Positions 1-12,117 of a DNA stretch of 64,000 bases are shown here, piece by piece. Source of the DNA: Guyanagaster necrorhizus (taxonomy: Eukaryota > Basidiomycota > Agaricomycetes > Agaricales > Physalacriaceae); NCBI RefSeq assembly GCF_019112545.1, contig NW_025064883.1, forward strand, positions 1,721,907-1,785,906, read 5' to 3'. Position 1 is the stretch's first letter, and each line of letters begins with the position of its first letter. The notes below the pieces were generated by a model, which saw only the letters and a list, made by a program, of their open reading frames with translations, made no database searches and was not told where the DNA came from. The translations under genes were made by a program, and so were the position numbers.

Positions 1-1711
1 TGCTAATTGAAAATATGATTTCGATGTCTCTCGGTTAGGTAGGTGGGTTCCATTCATCTTCACCGGGCTGTCCAGCGCATAATATACTACGTACTCGCGT
101 ATCTCAGCTGAACTCAAGGCTTGTCATGCAACAAGTGTAGAGGACTCTGAAAAGTCGGAGTGAGAAGGACAGTCTTATCTTTAATGTACTACGGCGCTAT
201 AGTACATTTCGATCTGGCTCGGCATCAACCTTCCCCAAGAAGATTCTGCTTTTCAAAGCGGATATGACGCCGCTGTAGACCTTGTAATGTGTGTAGCTTT
301 AGTCCCCGAGCCTCTCAGGGCTGATTTCGTTTCATAGGTCCTCTATTCTTACGACATGGAGCAGGTCAAATGCCGTCACGGCGTCCAATTTAGATCTCGA
401 CCTCCAAGGCGTTGCAGACATCCCTGGAGTTACCAATTCGAAAGGGCTAAACGACTCATAAAAGGGCACAACGGAAAAGCCTATTCCGATCATGATGCTG
501 CTCGCCTTCTTGAAGCTTTCGGTGATTGGATTCAGGTCAATGTCCAGTGAGTTCTGTTCTTCGGCCAATGCATACTCGACGTTTTAACAGATGGGGCTTC
601 GCCACCGAGAGATATTTCGGTAAGAAGAACGCGGAAATTAGGAAATCTCGTTTTATCACCCTAAGAAGGCCGTTTGTTGATAAGCCCTGAATGAGTAAAG
701 GAAGAGCGCACTTAGTTTTCGAACTCGCAAATCAATTCCTAAATGAGCCTCGGAAGTCAACTGCTTTTTTAGAAGTGGGTTTACGTTCAGTATCTAAGTC
801 GAGTATTTGCAAAAAAAAAAAAAGGAGGGAGAAGATGAGCTTCATCCGCTAGTGGCGCGAGACGCCACAGAAAGAGAATGATACTCCGGATAGCCTTGTC
901 AGTGAAGCGAGAAGGGAAAAAAAAAAAGCAATAAATGCAACAAGAAACACACTTTCTCCGCACCCTACGTCCGAGTCGGTCTATTCACCATACCGATGTC
1001 TACGAAGGGGAAAAGGTGGCGTGCCGTTGATAGAGCGATGTCTCGCTGAGAATGGTACTTGGGTCTGCCAAGGGAAAAAAAAAATGACGATAGTGAGGGT
1101 TGGGATACCTTACCTACCATTGTACGTATCCACGGTTACGCATTTCGTCATCGCAATTCGGGTCATCCTTCAACGTCAGGACAAGAACAACTTGCGGAAT
1201 GCATCGATTCTCAAAGGGTATATACATACGTCCGTACTTCAGTCTAAAGATGAGAGAGCCATGAGCCCTGAGATGCGTGTTGTGACATGGGCCCGGATAG
1301 GATCGTACTATTTCGGTAAAAGCGCGGTCATGCATCCCGGATTTACTCACTGCCCAAGACTTAGCAAGTTTTGGTCTGGGAAGCAAGGACACGTTCGATG
1401 AATCATATCGTAAAGCAAAGAAACTGAACATGTTCAATCATAGTTTTTATGTTTGATTTTACATCACACTGGCTGCATCTAGAGACTGCTAGTACTACTA
1501 CTCAGAGTATGGCAGCAATTCAATCTACCTTGCTATTCTCTCGTGGCACGAAAACAGATAAGACAATACGGAATACTATTGTTAAGATTGCTTATGAACA
1601 CGATTAAAATACAATATTCACGTCAGCGAATCAGTCTAATATCGGGGAAACGAGGACAGGTAAAAACGTTTAACAATGAGGCATGAGGCCTAGGACCTGC
1701 CATTTCCACAT
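1..1711. other. No confident gene; A-rich tracts
   Basis: I see no gene that I can name here. Homopolymer A tracts lie at 811-823, 917-927 and near 1075-1083. One minus-strand open stretch (332-568, 78 codons) has protein-like composition with phrases such as FSVVPFYESF and TPGMSATPWR and runs into a possible GTAAGA splice donor near its end, so it could be one exon of a lost or partial gene, but I do not recognise the family. A minus-strand stretch at 1114-1437 is similarly anonymous. The desaturase relic ends just to the right, so this may be an old degraded area. Confidence 0.4.
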
Positions 1712-2560
1712 CTAGAGCTTCTTAACCGGAGTACCTTTCGCTGGCTTTTCCTCACCACTCCATGCGGTGGGTGCTAGCATAGTTGGAGCTCAATTCGTTG
1801 TACCGTGCAATTTTCAACTGTTGACTGCGGAATTCGTTTCACGATGTTCAGGACGTGAGGATGTCCGCCGTGGAGTACACCCACGCGTTTCATAGCGAGA
1901 CTCTATAAGATGTTGATTATTCAGCGAGCGAGAAGCAGGGATGTCGAAAGGATAGCGTACGTTGTGAGCCGCGTTCGAGTGGTCATACATATCACCGAAG
2001 AAAGCAGTAGTCGTATCCTTGCCGATAAATTTGACAAGGAGGTGGAGGCCACTTGGGTGCTCATCCATGAACATCGAAACATCGTGAATGAAACCCGAAA
2101 TGAGGATAAGAGGACGTTTCAGCGATTGCCTGGTCTACACCGGAAAATCAGCTTGCTTAGCAGGGCAGACTGATTAGAAGAGACGTACGACTCTCGAATG
2201 AAACAACAGGTAGGTCATCACTATTTCAAGGCCAGGTAAGTGATTCCTGAGTCTCCCGAAGACGCTTGAGCTGCATCGTCAACTGGCCCTTGCAAACTCC
2301 ATTCTCAGGAAAGACCTTCAGATGACTCGCTAGACCAATCTTCTGCATCGACCAAATGAACCACTTCGTAGGATCATACTGATATCATTTGATGGCATTC
2401 CGGTAGTCCATCGGGGACTGCGAGTCAGAATATTGGAAAGAGTGATTGGAGGTCGCTGTTTCGTTGCTGTGAGGGTGTGCTGCACGTAACTGTCGGGAAT
2501 GTTGAGGTTGATGGGTGCATCCTTTGGGACCCAGTGTTGTGGTCTGAATGGACCGGCCAC
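1712..2560 (-). pseudogene. OLE1: Truncated delta-9 fatty acid desaturase (OLE1-like) relic with cytochrome b5 tail
   Basis: Minus-strand remains of an acyl-CoA delta-9 desaturase, an ER membrane enzyme that introduces the first double bond into saturated acyl chains using its fused cytochrome b5 domain. The pieces are in the right order: an N-terminal segment near 2440-2560 (WVPKDAPINLNIPDSYVQ), the end of the desaturase domain at about 2310-2425 (DYRNAIK, then YQYDPTKWFIWSM), a linker (KGQLTMQLKRLRE) and a b5 domain at about 1900-2100 (FMDEHPSG, the usual HPGG haem motif altered to HPSG, then YDHSNAAHN). The tail GEEKPAKGTPVKKL ends at the stop at 1712. It is not functional: the first segment is joined directly to the end of the domain, so the catalytic core with all three histidine boxes is deleted; a TGA replaces the Trp of the AIKWYQY motif; and at least two frameshifts lie in the b5 and tail parts. 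The family call rests on motif recognition and is strong. Confidence 0.85.
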
Positions 2561-2907
2561 TTATCGTTCTTCGATTTGAGCCTAGAAAGCGTCGACGTCA
2601 TGATTCTGTAAATCCTGGTCCTGCAAAAGGTTCGATCTGAATCCCTCTCCTTATGTTTAATTCAAGCCCTGAGACCGTCATAGAGAGCATTCCAGACAAC
2701 ACCAGAGGGAATACAGCATCACCGTTGGGCACATTTATGTTCCCATCGCGAATGATTGAGAAATCCAAGTCAAGATTGACGCGACATTGACGCGTCCAAC
2801 CAAACCCAAATTTGGACATTGCCTCCCTGATTTAGATACCGGCAACGCCCGAAGTTGTTCCAAGGGCTGCAGCTTGGCAGAGAAACGGCATTCCTTCCTC
2901 CTCTTCC

Positions 2908-4138
2908 ATGGTGCAGGCGCTGGAATTCTACAGCGGAATAGGTACTTGTATTTCAACACTTTGCATCTACTTATTCGTTCACAGGCGGCCTTCACTGTGC
3001 TCTGACAAGAAGTCACGTCCCCGCAAGTGTTATCCGTGCATTTGACTGGGACCAGAACGCGTGCAGGATATACGGCAGGAATTATGGAGAGGGTATCGTG
3101 CGTCGGGTGCGTCGCCAACCAAAACCATTCGTTTTGGCTGATTTCATGCATAGGTAGATATATCGACGTTGACAGCAGCAGATTTAGGCGCTTTGGATGC
3201 AGAACTATGGCTCCTCTCTCCTGCCTGTCAACCGTATACAATGCTCAACCCGAATGCGAAAGGGGCAGCAGATCCTCGTGCCAAGTCGTTCTTGCATCTC
3301 GTACAGACTGTCCTTCCAGAGTTGGCCCCAATGCAAAGGCCGAGCCACTTACTGGTGGAGAATGTCGCCGGGTTTGAGGTACCCACCATTCCATCTATTC
3401 GTCCAAGCCAAGAATTGACGTGTCCGTAAAAGACTTCAAGCACGCGTCAAGTCCTTCTTGCTACCCTAGCCCGGATGGAGTACTCTGTGCGGGAGTTTCT
3501 GTTAACACCGCTACAGTTTGGGATACCGAATTCGCGGTTAAGATATTACCTGCTTGCGAGAAGGGAGCCTTGGGCCGGCGGGGTGAATGAGACCGTTCTG
3601 AGAGAGATACCGGGACGGGTGGCGGGAGACATCAAGATGGTGAGGGATTATCTTGATGATGACGGGGAGGGGTATGCGGTTTCGGATAGGGTGCTAACCA
3701 AGTGGGGCAGGCTGTTCGACATCGTCCTGCCTGGAGATAGAAAGACATGCTGCTTTACAAGTGGTAAGGCCCTTTGAACGTTAGATGTCTCTCACGTGTT
3801 TACTATAGGATACACGCACCTCGTTGAGCGAGCTGGGTCTATTTTGCAGATGAACGAAGAGCTAGACGTACGCCCAGTTCCTCTACAGCTTTCATCCACT
3901 CATTTTGTCGCAGACAACCAAGACGTTTGATGAATTCCTTCAAACTGCAGACCCAGCTATTCTACGCCCCCTACGCTTGCGATATTTCACGCCCAGCGAG
4001 CTGCTTCGTATATCTGACTTTGACCCGTCGCTATTCCAGTGGCCTGATGAGGTGTCGAGGAAGACGAAATATCGGTTGATAGGGAATAGCGTGAATGTGA
4101 GGGTTGTAGCATCGTTAGTAGACCATCTATTTGATTAG
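2908..4138 (+). CDS. DNMT2: DNMT2-family (tRNA Asp) cytosine-5 methyltransferase
   Basis: A cytosine-C5 methyltransferase of the DNMT2/TRDMT1/Pmt1 type. Family members mainly methylate C38 of tRNA-Asp despite a DNA-methyltransferase fold. Six exons join in frame (2908-2941, 2985-3092, 3158-3378, 3433-3763, 3809-3867, 3914-4138) to give 325 residues, a normal length. Visible motifs in order: SAM-binding EFYSGIGGLHCAL near residues 5-17; catalytic loop SPACQPY with the nucleophile Cys at about residue 71; ENV motif (LLVENVAGFE) near 115; GIPNSRLRYYLLARR; CCFTSGYTHLVERAGSILQ; and the C-terminal RLIGNSVNV motif before the stop. The usual PPCQ is PAC here. The start is the first ATG upstream of motif I. 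No DNA-methyltransferase targeting domains (BAH, RFT) are present, so this is not a candidate maintenance DNA methyltransferase. No reading-frame damage is seen. Confidence 0.92.
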
Positions 4139-5134
4139 TTTCTGATGGTCTAATTAGTTATCTCAATCGTTTGTCCATGCTCGCTCAATGTTGCTAACAA
4201 GTCGCTGTCAGTGCGTATGTCCATGCCCTCACTCACATCCTCCATTGACCCTCTCGTCCAGCATCCACAACCTGCAGGAGAACTAAAAATAGAAGGCCTG
4301 ATGGAGGCTGTTGTGAGTGAACCTGTCTGGGCCGGAGATTCTTTCTTTTTCTCCCAAATGCACGCAATTATCAACACACACTGCGAGGATAACAGACACC
4401 AGACACCGACCACCGACAGCTGTGGTCCTACAGTCGTCAAGGCGGCAAGATTTCGGGTGAAAAACGGAATCAGCAGGCGGGCCGGTACAGGCATGGTGAA
4501 TCCGTGTATTCAGATCCTCATGGATCTCGCGTCACACGGCACTAAGCGATTGCTGCTGCACGGACCGCTAGTCGCTCAAAGAACATTTTTCTCATATGTG
4601 GCGCGACGTGGAATGACATCTTGTGAGTAATTCTACTACAGGTCGGGGAAATCGCAAACTTTGAAACGGGCCGCTACCTTGAGAACTCGGAAATAAAAAT
4701 CTGAAGATCCTCAACCAACGTCAGGACAGACGTCGACACGAAGCGGAGCCAACGGCGCGTCATTACTGGGCAAGTCGATGCTCAGCTGGCTTTTCCTGTC
4801 GGTCCTATATCCGTCACTTATATCTCGCCCGTATAAAAAATCATTATTGATGCCTGAGCCTCATCTGGGAATTATCTAGGTAAACAGACAGGTACGAACT
4901 AAGGATACGCGTCATACGTGTGTTCTATAAATAACCGGTATATTTTTAGGAGCAAATGATTCAGTCGCGTGTTGATGGCAAGAAATTTCTCGTCCAACTC
5001 TAGCCTTTTCTCTCATGTCTCTAGTAGTGTGAGAAGAAGAGCATTTGTATAAAGATGTTATGAGTATGCCGGATAATGTATCACCCCGCTCAGATATCTC
5101 TCTCCACCTCCTTTCCCAGTCACAACCCGCTGCG
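4139..5134. other. Intergenic, one weak minus-strand ORF
   Basis: Between the methyltransferase stop and the pectinase start I recognise nothing. A minus-strand open frame (4150-4494) ends 12 bases from the methyltransferase stop and could be the 3' exon of an unknown convergent gene. It holds a hydrophobic stretch followed by a charged tail, but it has no motif and no upstream exon that I can join. A plus-strand frame over the same bases (4211-4630) is equally anonymous. Confidence 0.35.
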
Positions 5135-7035
5135 ATGTTCAAGTCTGCTCTTTTTCGAGTCCTGGTGGCAACGGTTGTTGTTGTGATGGCAAAAAGCATT
5201 CCGCGTGGTTCTCGACCCGCTAAACGTGCTAGCTGCATTGTCAACTCCGTCGCTACAGCTTCAGATCTTTCTGACTGTTCTTCGGTGACAATTGAAGCCT
5301 TCACCGTTAGTAGCGGCAGTGAGCCATTTCATATTACAACTTTGATTATCTGTACTGAAGTATTACGTGTTTAGACGTCCTGACGCTGGAGGTAATCCTA
5401 TGTTGCATCCTCGGATCTTTTTTTTACGGTTTACCAGCCCGCCGATGGCGCGACTGTTACAATGACTGGCTCAATCACATTTGCCAAAACTACTTGTAAG
5501 TACGTCGCAAATATTTACTGCTTAGAAGTTCGCTGAATGCAGCCATTGTTAGCTAGTGGCCCATTATTCACTATTGACGGTACCGATATCACTTTCAATG
5601 GTGCGGGGAATGAGTTCAACGTCGGTTGTATTTTCTGATATATCTTCACGATTATCTGACAAAGAAGGATAGGGTAATGGTGCGTTGTATTGGGATGGCG
5701 AAGGCACGAACGGAGGTGTCGCAAAACCTCATCCATTATTGAAGTCTGTTTGAATTCTATACGTACTTGAACTTCGCTGACAGCTTTGTAGGTTCAAGGG
5801 TTCGGGCACTTACTCCGACTTTACGGTCAGCCAGGAAATGATTGTCACTAGAGCCCCGTTTTCGAAACCTCATTTGATAGGTGCTGAACACCCCCGCGCA
5901 AGCCGTTTCTATCGGCAATAGTGATGGCCTCACCTTTACTAGTATCACCGTATGTATCGTAAATTGCTCGGGAACCCGCTGATCATTGTTCCTGTAGGTT
6001 GATAACAGCGCTGGCGACATTGATGACTTGGGCCATAATACGGACGTGGGTACCGTTAGTTTCACTACCGAACAAGCTGGTTCACATTTATTCAGGGTTT
6101 TGACGTCTCTGCGGACGATGTGACTATTCAAGACAGCATCGTAAAGAACCAGGATGACTGTCTGGCTATTAACGACGGGACAAACATCAAGTACGTATAA
6201 ACAGTTGCTTATGTATCCCTTCACTCTAAACGGGGCACAAGGTTCTTGAATAACCAGTGCTCTGGAGGCCACGGTATATCCATCGGCTCGATTGCTAGCG
6301 ACAAGTCGGTTACCGACGTAACTATCAGTGGTAATACCGTCACCGATTCATCATACGGCCTGAGGTGGGACGTGACGTCATCATTCGTGTATACGTCTCT
6401 GAAGGCGCTTTTGATACAGAATTAAAGTGGACGCTGACGCCTCTTCGGCTTCAGTGTCTGGTATCACCTACTCTGGGTAGAGCAAAAGGCACCATACATG
6501 AAGGAGATCGTTGACTGATACATTCCACAGAAACAACCTGAGCGGAATCGAAGAATTCGGGGTGTTGATCACTCAGTCGTATCCCGACGATGACGGAACC
6601 CCTGGGACTGGCGCGCCTATTTCGTGAGCACGTCGGTCTTGTTGGAGAGGCTCGTAATGCTTACTGGATATTAATTAAGGGACATAAGCTTTACAGGGTC
6701 CACCACGACTGTAGTGTGAGTGCCCGTGAAGATCCATAAACCGAGGGATTAATCATTATTATTATCTCGTCCCTTCATATAGAGTTGACTCTGATGCAAA
6801 GCGCCTTACCGTTGATTGTGGTGCATGCTCAGGGTATGCACGAAGTTCAATGTGATACCCATAAACGCAATGTATTTAATTGACTCTTTAGGACTTGGGA
6901 TTTTTCGGCTCTCACCATCACGGGCGGTGAAGCGGGTACGCTCCTCCTTAACGATGCCACTGTAAGGAGATCATTTTTGTTTCTGCCGTCAGTGTTGATG
7001 ACAGGTGTACACAGATATCCGGAGGCTCGTACTGA
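5135..7035 (+). CDS. Secreted endopolygalacturonase (glycoside hydrolase family 28)
   Basis: A GH28 pectinase, which hydrolyses alpha-1,4 links in polygalacturonic acid outside the cell. It begins with a hydrophobic signal peptide (MFKSALFRVLVATVVVVM) and a cysteine near the mature start. About a dozen short introns split the gene; joined by eye, the exons give the parallel beta-helix with all four GH28 active-site motifs in order: NTDGFDV (near 6045-6100), QDDCLA (near 6150), GGHGISIG (near 6265) and RIK formed across an intron at about 6364-6426. Other family phrases are GPLFTIDGTDITFNGAG, YWDGEGTNGG and TPAQAVSIGN. The end (cysteine, then SGGSY and TGA at 7033-7035) is the least certain part, as are the splice sites between 5300 and 5640. 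The size fits the family, and the open frame across many exons argues that it is functional. It lies next to a divergent-function dioxygenase, so no operon-like logic is implied. Confidence 0.85.
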
Positions 7036-7139
7036 AATGTTTCGTAACAAGTTGTACTACTTAAGTTTGAATTTACGATATCAGCCTTTCTTGTCTTGTC
7101 TGTCTGGTAGAGCGCCACTATCTTCTCCTGGTGTAGCGC

Positions 7140-8563
7140 CTAGTATTCTGAGAGCGTTCCCGGCAAGGCATCCCACATGCTCACAAGAACCTACGAAACC
7201 GTTAGCGGATTACATCATTTTCAACGTTAGGCTTGACTTACTACTCTCTCTCCCACCCACGGCGCACGTCCATGAGTTGTACGATGGTTATTGACAAATA
7301 TCAAGTCGCCAGCTTCCCATGTATGCACGTACTCGAGCTCCCGGGTGATCTCAACGACACGATCAAGCCATTTCTCAGGGATCGGAGTCCCGTCGCCATA
7401 TCCGGGCCGGAGATCTGGTAAGGTGTTGGAAGGTTTTATGAAAATAAAGGGTCACGACGTACAATGCAACCCGTCAGTCCCAATGAAGGGGGGTTCGATG
7501 GCTTTTTGGTCGATAGCAGACCCCCGCTGACCTTAGAAGAGTTACTCGTAAGCTTCCTTCCTACAGAATGAGACGGAGTGATAGAGAACGCACCAGCAAG
7601 ACCATTGAACCAAGTCGGTATGCCACCGGGATTTATCCGGCGGAACGCTGGAACGTCTTGAATGACTTCTAGAGAGCTGTCATCCAGCCATTTGAAACGA
7701 GGGGTGAGCCTGCGTGCCTGCTCTTCTGCTTTGCGTCGTCGCGTCGGTTCATCGTCCCCGGGCAATATCTTCTGTCCAAAGCAGTACTCTTGGGTCCAGT
7801 CGAAATAATTTCCCTAACATTGAGAGATATAGTCAACGTCGGGCATCGTTATACATTAAATGAGCAGCTCGCACGTTTCCTCGATTGTGTCCGGCGGGAG
7901 GATAAACTTGGCGCATGGTCAGTCCACGCTTCGCAAGTTCTTGGACAAATTCTGGCAGTTCTTCTTTGACCCGTTCATATATCTCAAGACTGTTGGCAAT
8001 GGGTGATTCCCCACCTAGAAGATGATAAGATGGGATCCAGTTGACCGGCAGGCATGGACTCACCTTCGTCGGCGGTAACCGTGGCATAGAAATGAATGAA
8101 GCCGGGGAAATGGGTGTACCGAGCGTACTGAGAGCGGACATGTTAAATGATAAAAAGGTGTGATTCTAGTGCCTTTCACCTCATTGTGTTGGTAGAATCG
8201 GCGAGTGCGAGGACCTTCGTTCGCACTGAATACTTCTGGTGCCTTGGTGAGTCGCTTTCCAGCAAGCCCGATCTGTTCAAACGGTTTGTTTCCTCGGGCT
8301 TCCTCGGCTGCGATAATAAGCTTTGAGAACGTGTCTGCTGATGCATGTCCAAATCCGCGAAATACGACAGCACCGTGGTCTTGTAATAGCCGTGTCAATT
8401 CGCCTGAACCAGAAATTTTGCGAATATATTCGACACCCTCTTCCACAGACAGCTGACAACTTCCTTCCGGACGATGGAATGCGATCGGAAAGGTTTTTCC
8501 ATGGAAATTTCTGGCGTCCGGTAGCTCAAGAGGAACGAAGAGAGATGTTTCTGGCGTAGACAT
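7140..8563 (-). CDS. TauD/TfdA-like Fe(II)/2-oxoglutarate-dependent dioxygenase
   Basis: A member of the taurine dioxygenase/TfdA superfamily, enzymes that oxidise small acids or amino compounds using iron and 2-oxoglutarate. Exon 1 (8563-8180) encodes 128 residues containing LLQDHGAVVFRGFG and ends in QHNE; the next exon starts YARYTHFPGF, so the iron-binding HxE pair (H, E of HNE) is created at the junction. Later exons give GGESPIANS, FDWTQEYCFGQ, WFNGLAG, EPPFIGTDG, YGDGTPIPEKWLDRV, and then the distal iron ligand and oxoglutarate-binding Arg in TTHGRAPW. The stop is TAG at 7140-7142. The intron between WFNGLAG and the EPPF exon works as a 62-nt intron ending near 7530. The substrate is unknown; fungal relatives of this subfamily are largely uncharacterised. 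All key residues are present. Confidence 0.85.
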
Positions 8564-9241
8564 AGCAGACCAAGGTAAACGAGGATGGTCTGCTGAACGC
8601 CCTCGAGGCCGATAGATAAATCATTGAACGACGATAAGCACGCCATCACCGGCCGGAGTATAGCGAGCCATTTAGGAGCAACTCAGCAGGTACAGACAAA
8701 CGGCCGCCGTGCTTATTAGTAGCCCAATCCTGGCCCAGTATCATCTGGAGGACGACGGCTTCATATTTAGGTTCCAAGGAAGGATTTACCGACCGCATCA
8801 AACTGCTACGACATCTCACCAAGTTATTATATGTGCAAGCCATCACCATCTCGACCTTCGTTCAACATCAAAAAGTAGTACTATTTTTGGAACACCAACG
8901 ATTCACACTGGTGGCTGCGCAATCGCAACTCGAACTCTTGACCCAAGTCCAAAAATCGCGCAACGATCTGTATTATCGTCGCATGAGATGACCCAGACAA
9001 CCTGGAATTATTTTATCCTGACAGACTCTGTCCAAAGTTCCAATGCCGCGGCGAGACGTGAGTTTCCAAATTGTCCATTGTGTTTTCTCACAGACCAATG
9101 ACGCCTTAAAGCTTCAATCTCCAGGTTCAGTTGCTCACTACTGCGGAACTACGATGCTTCAAACAGGCCTCAGGCACGGTTGTGTTTTTTTTCCCTTAAA
9201 ATGAGGGTTTTGCCTTGTACTTGAAAGTGAGCAGACGCACC
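8564..9241. other. Intergenic between divergent dioxygenase and permease genes
   Basis: A 678-base spacer between two divergently read genes, which must hold both promoters. I see no recognised motif array. The open frame on the plus strand (8709-9101) has no family features. Confidence 0.4.
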
Positions 9242-12117
9242 ATGGTTCTCGCAAAGGTCGCTCGTGTTGATGTTGAGCACGTCACCCCAGCTCAGAAGCA
9301 AAAGCGCACATGGAAGGACTATATATGGGTGTGTATTCCATGTCTCTTCATGTTCTGGCTCATAGCTGATTATATTACGTCTAGCAAAACCCCGGAAAAT
9401 CGGCTGAAGTACGTTCCCCTTCTCTAACATCATTACAGCCATTAGCTTATCGCTTCTCTCATAGGAAAAAAGGCTCATCTACAAGATTGATCTGATTTTG
9501 ATCACTTTCGGTTTCCTGGGAACATGGATCAAATATCTTGGTATGTTTTGTTTTTTTTTGGCTTGCGCATGATTCTACGCGGTCTGATTGCCTTTTTCGT
9601 ACTCCAGATAAGAGCAATCTTCAGACTGCCTTTGGTGCGATTTCTCATGAAATTCTCTTCCGCTGCGAGTTAACAACTGAAATTATTGAACAGTTAGCGG
9701 TATGAAAGAAGACCTCGGGTTTTATGGCAATCAATTGAACGTTAGTGGCTTTGATACCATTTCCATCCACCTATATCTTGACATCTGCATTGCTTTAGTA
9801 CGCAAATGTAAGCATTTGAGAGATGTTCCTGTGATAATAACTCAACGTTCCCTTTGCCCCAGACTGCCTATAGCATTGCCAGTGTACATCTTGCCTCAAT
9901 CTCACATTTTTTCACTACCTTAACTATTCTCAGATAATTGGCCTTTGGCCAGCAAACCTGATTATAACTCGTGTTCCACCAAAGTGGTTTATCCCGTATG
10001 TTTTCTTTATCTAAAGGAGGACTGCGAAAGATTAACAGGTATATGTAGATTCCTTGAGGTTGGCTGGACGATTAGCACATTTTGTCAAGCACAAATGACA
10101 AATAGCACTCAAATGTGTGCGATCCGTGCTTTAGTTGGGCTATTTGAGACGTGAGTCTTTCATCTGTCATTCTCTTCAAGTCCGATGTTCAACGCGTCGC
10201 ACAGAGGCCATTGGTCATGCAGTAAGTGATTCTGTGCTTTCACATCGACAAAGGATCTGAGACTCTTTTACTCGGAAAGTGATCTACTTGACAGGGTAAG
10301 CATGGTGGCTGCTCGACTATATCAATTCTTACTGACCCACGCTCTGCGTTTAGGGCGTGGTACAAAGACGACGAGCTAGGACGACGTGTAGCACTCATCA
10401 ACGCTGCGACAGCCATCGGCCCCATGTGCAGGTAAGCCACAGGCATATGCATCCTCCCCCCCTTCCCCCTCTCTCTCCCATTTGACATACCTTTCAGCTC
10501 ATACTTACAAGCCGCCATTTATGGTCCTCTGGACGGCCGCCTAGGTCACGCCGGATGGCAGTGGGTATGACTGTCCCACCATCGTTATTGGGGGTTAAAA
10601 AACTGAGCAAATTCTCGCATAGTTGTTCTACATCGACGGTATTATTTCTGTCATTGTGATCATACCTCAGTTGTTCCTCCTCCCCGATGTGCCTGCACGC
10701 CAACAGCCGAATTGGATGTTCACCGCTGTAGTATGTTGGCCATGTTCTCCTAGGATGAACTGACGCTAACGGTATTCTGCTCTGCAGGACATAGAATTAG
10801 CACGCGATAGAAATCCAAGGGAGGGTCGTGTACGGCAGGATAAATTCACTTGGTCACAAGTACGTGATTACTCTGTCCCTTGTTCTCAATCTCATGCTTA
10901 CTCTTTTAGATTCGAACATGGTTCTTGCGACCCGAGATCCTTCTCCTGTGGCTCATGAGCTGGTGTAACTCCGTGTAAGTATATAAACGTGCTGGAAGTT
11001 GTCTGGTTTGATATAAACTGCCACTAGTGGATCGAAACCACAAGATTCATTCTCCTACTGGTTCAAGGTGCATATAGATTTCCTCTGCAGCGGATTATGG
11101 ACTAACTTGACTTCTAGGGATATAACAGCATCAAAAAGGGAAGCTTCACTGTGCAACAAATCAGTGTGTTAGCTCTTCGTCTGTATTCATTCTCTAATCA
11201 CCATTTCCAGATGTCTATCCCACGTTCACCTATCTCATCACATTCTTCAATACGTTAATAATAGGCTGGTCCAGTGATACTATCTTCAATGTGATATTTC
11301 ATTTGACCGAACGTAGCCGAGAGATACTAACATGAAATTTTCTATCCTGCAGGGTCGAAGATGGCCGCCGCTCTGTGTTGCTGCGACTCTTAATGCAATT
11401 GTGTGTGTGCTGCTCGCTGTGACGCCGGTTTATCCAAAACATCGCGCCTTCCGTTGGTGTACGTGCCTTGTGTCCACTTGATTTGCTATACTCATCATAT
11501 CCGCCCCGGTTTCAGTCCTCTACTACAACACAGGATGGATCCAATCATCGAGTTCGATGTTTTGGGCATGGACGCAGGATACGTTGCAAGTTGTTTATGT
11601 ATTACCAGCTGGATGAGCGGCCATAACTGACCATGTCGCTAGTGCTGGCGACCCTGGCCTTCGGTCATTTGCAAGTGCTGGGTAAGTTGGCCGAAGATGT
11701 ATTTCTTTCAGTGATATGAATCTTACAATATTTAACCTATAGACTTAACGTAGCGTCCGGTATCTGTACGGCAACAATGTACGGCTTTTTTTTTCCATTT
11801 GACTCATTCACATTTACTCACTGCACTTCAGCCCCCTTGCTCTCTTCCAAACTAAAGACCAACCGGCTGTCACGGGAGGCAACTGGGCCGGATTTGCCTT
11901 CTCCCTCGTCTCCCCTGCCGCCGCTCTCACGTTAGCCTGGTAGTAAGTTTAAATCAACTGTCGCACGTCATTCGATCCTGACTTTGTAAACAGTCAGCAT
12001 AAGCACCGTACACTACAAAGATACCACGAAGATTCCGAGGCAGGCTCGAGTATTGATCAGGGTGAAGACATTGATAGAAAAAGCGTTGATAGTGTGAAGG
12101 GAACTGATCCGGAGTAA
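9242..12117 (+). CDS. MFS permease, allantoate/pantothenate/nicotinate (Dal5/anion:cation symporter) type
   Basis: A major-facilitator transporter of the fungal Dal5/Fen2/Vht1/Tna1 group that imports organic anions or vitamins at the plasma membrane. It is broken by some 15 small introns. Exons in order carry a cytosolic start, LIYKIDLILITFGFLGTWIKYL (first membrane helix), ISGMKEDLGFYGNQLN, IIGLWPANLIITRVPPKWF, FLEVGWTISTFCQAQMTN with IRALVGLFET, SWYKDDELGRR, LQAAIYGPLDGRLGHAGWQW, and FYIDGIISVIVIIPQLFLLPD, then the cytosolic loop, LRPEILLLWLMSW, the family-typical INVYPT motif at about 11,210, IIGWSSDT, later helices and a hydrophilic tail ending GTDPE with TAA at 12115-12117. The DELGRR loop and the NVYPT phrase place it in the Dal5 family; the substrate cannot be read from sequence. 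No stop or frameshift is needed to join the exons, though I did not verify every splice phase. Confidence 0.82.

Noticed and set aside
2735..3241. 168-codon minus-strand ORF over the methyltransferase
   Set aside because: It is antisense to clearly conserved DNMT2 exons and has no motif of its own.
2908..4138. The methyltransferase as the cause of the CG-depleted block
   Set aside because: It is a DNMT2-type tRNA methyltransferase without DNA-targeting domains; linkage in the window is coincidental.
7520..7570. A possible 19-nt ultra-short intron (GTAACT...CAG) in the dioxygenase gene
   Set aside because: It does not keep the frame. A normal 62-nt intron from the donor after WFNGLAG to the AG before GTCAGCGG joins both sides in phase.
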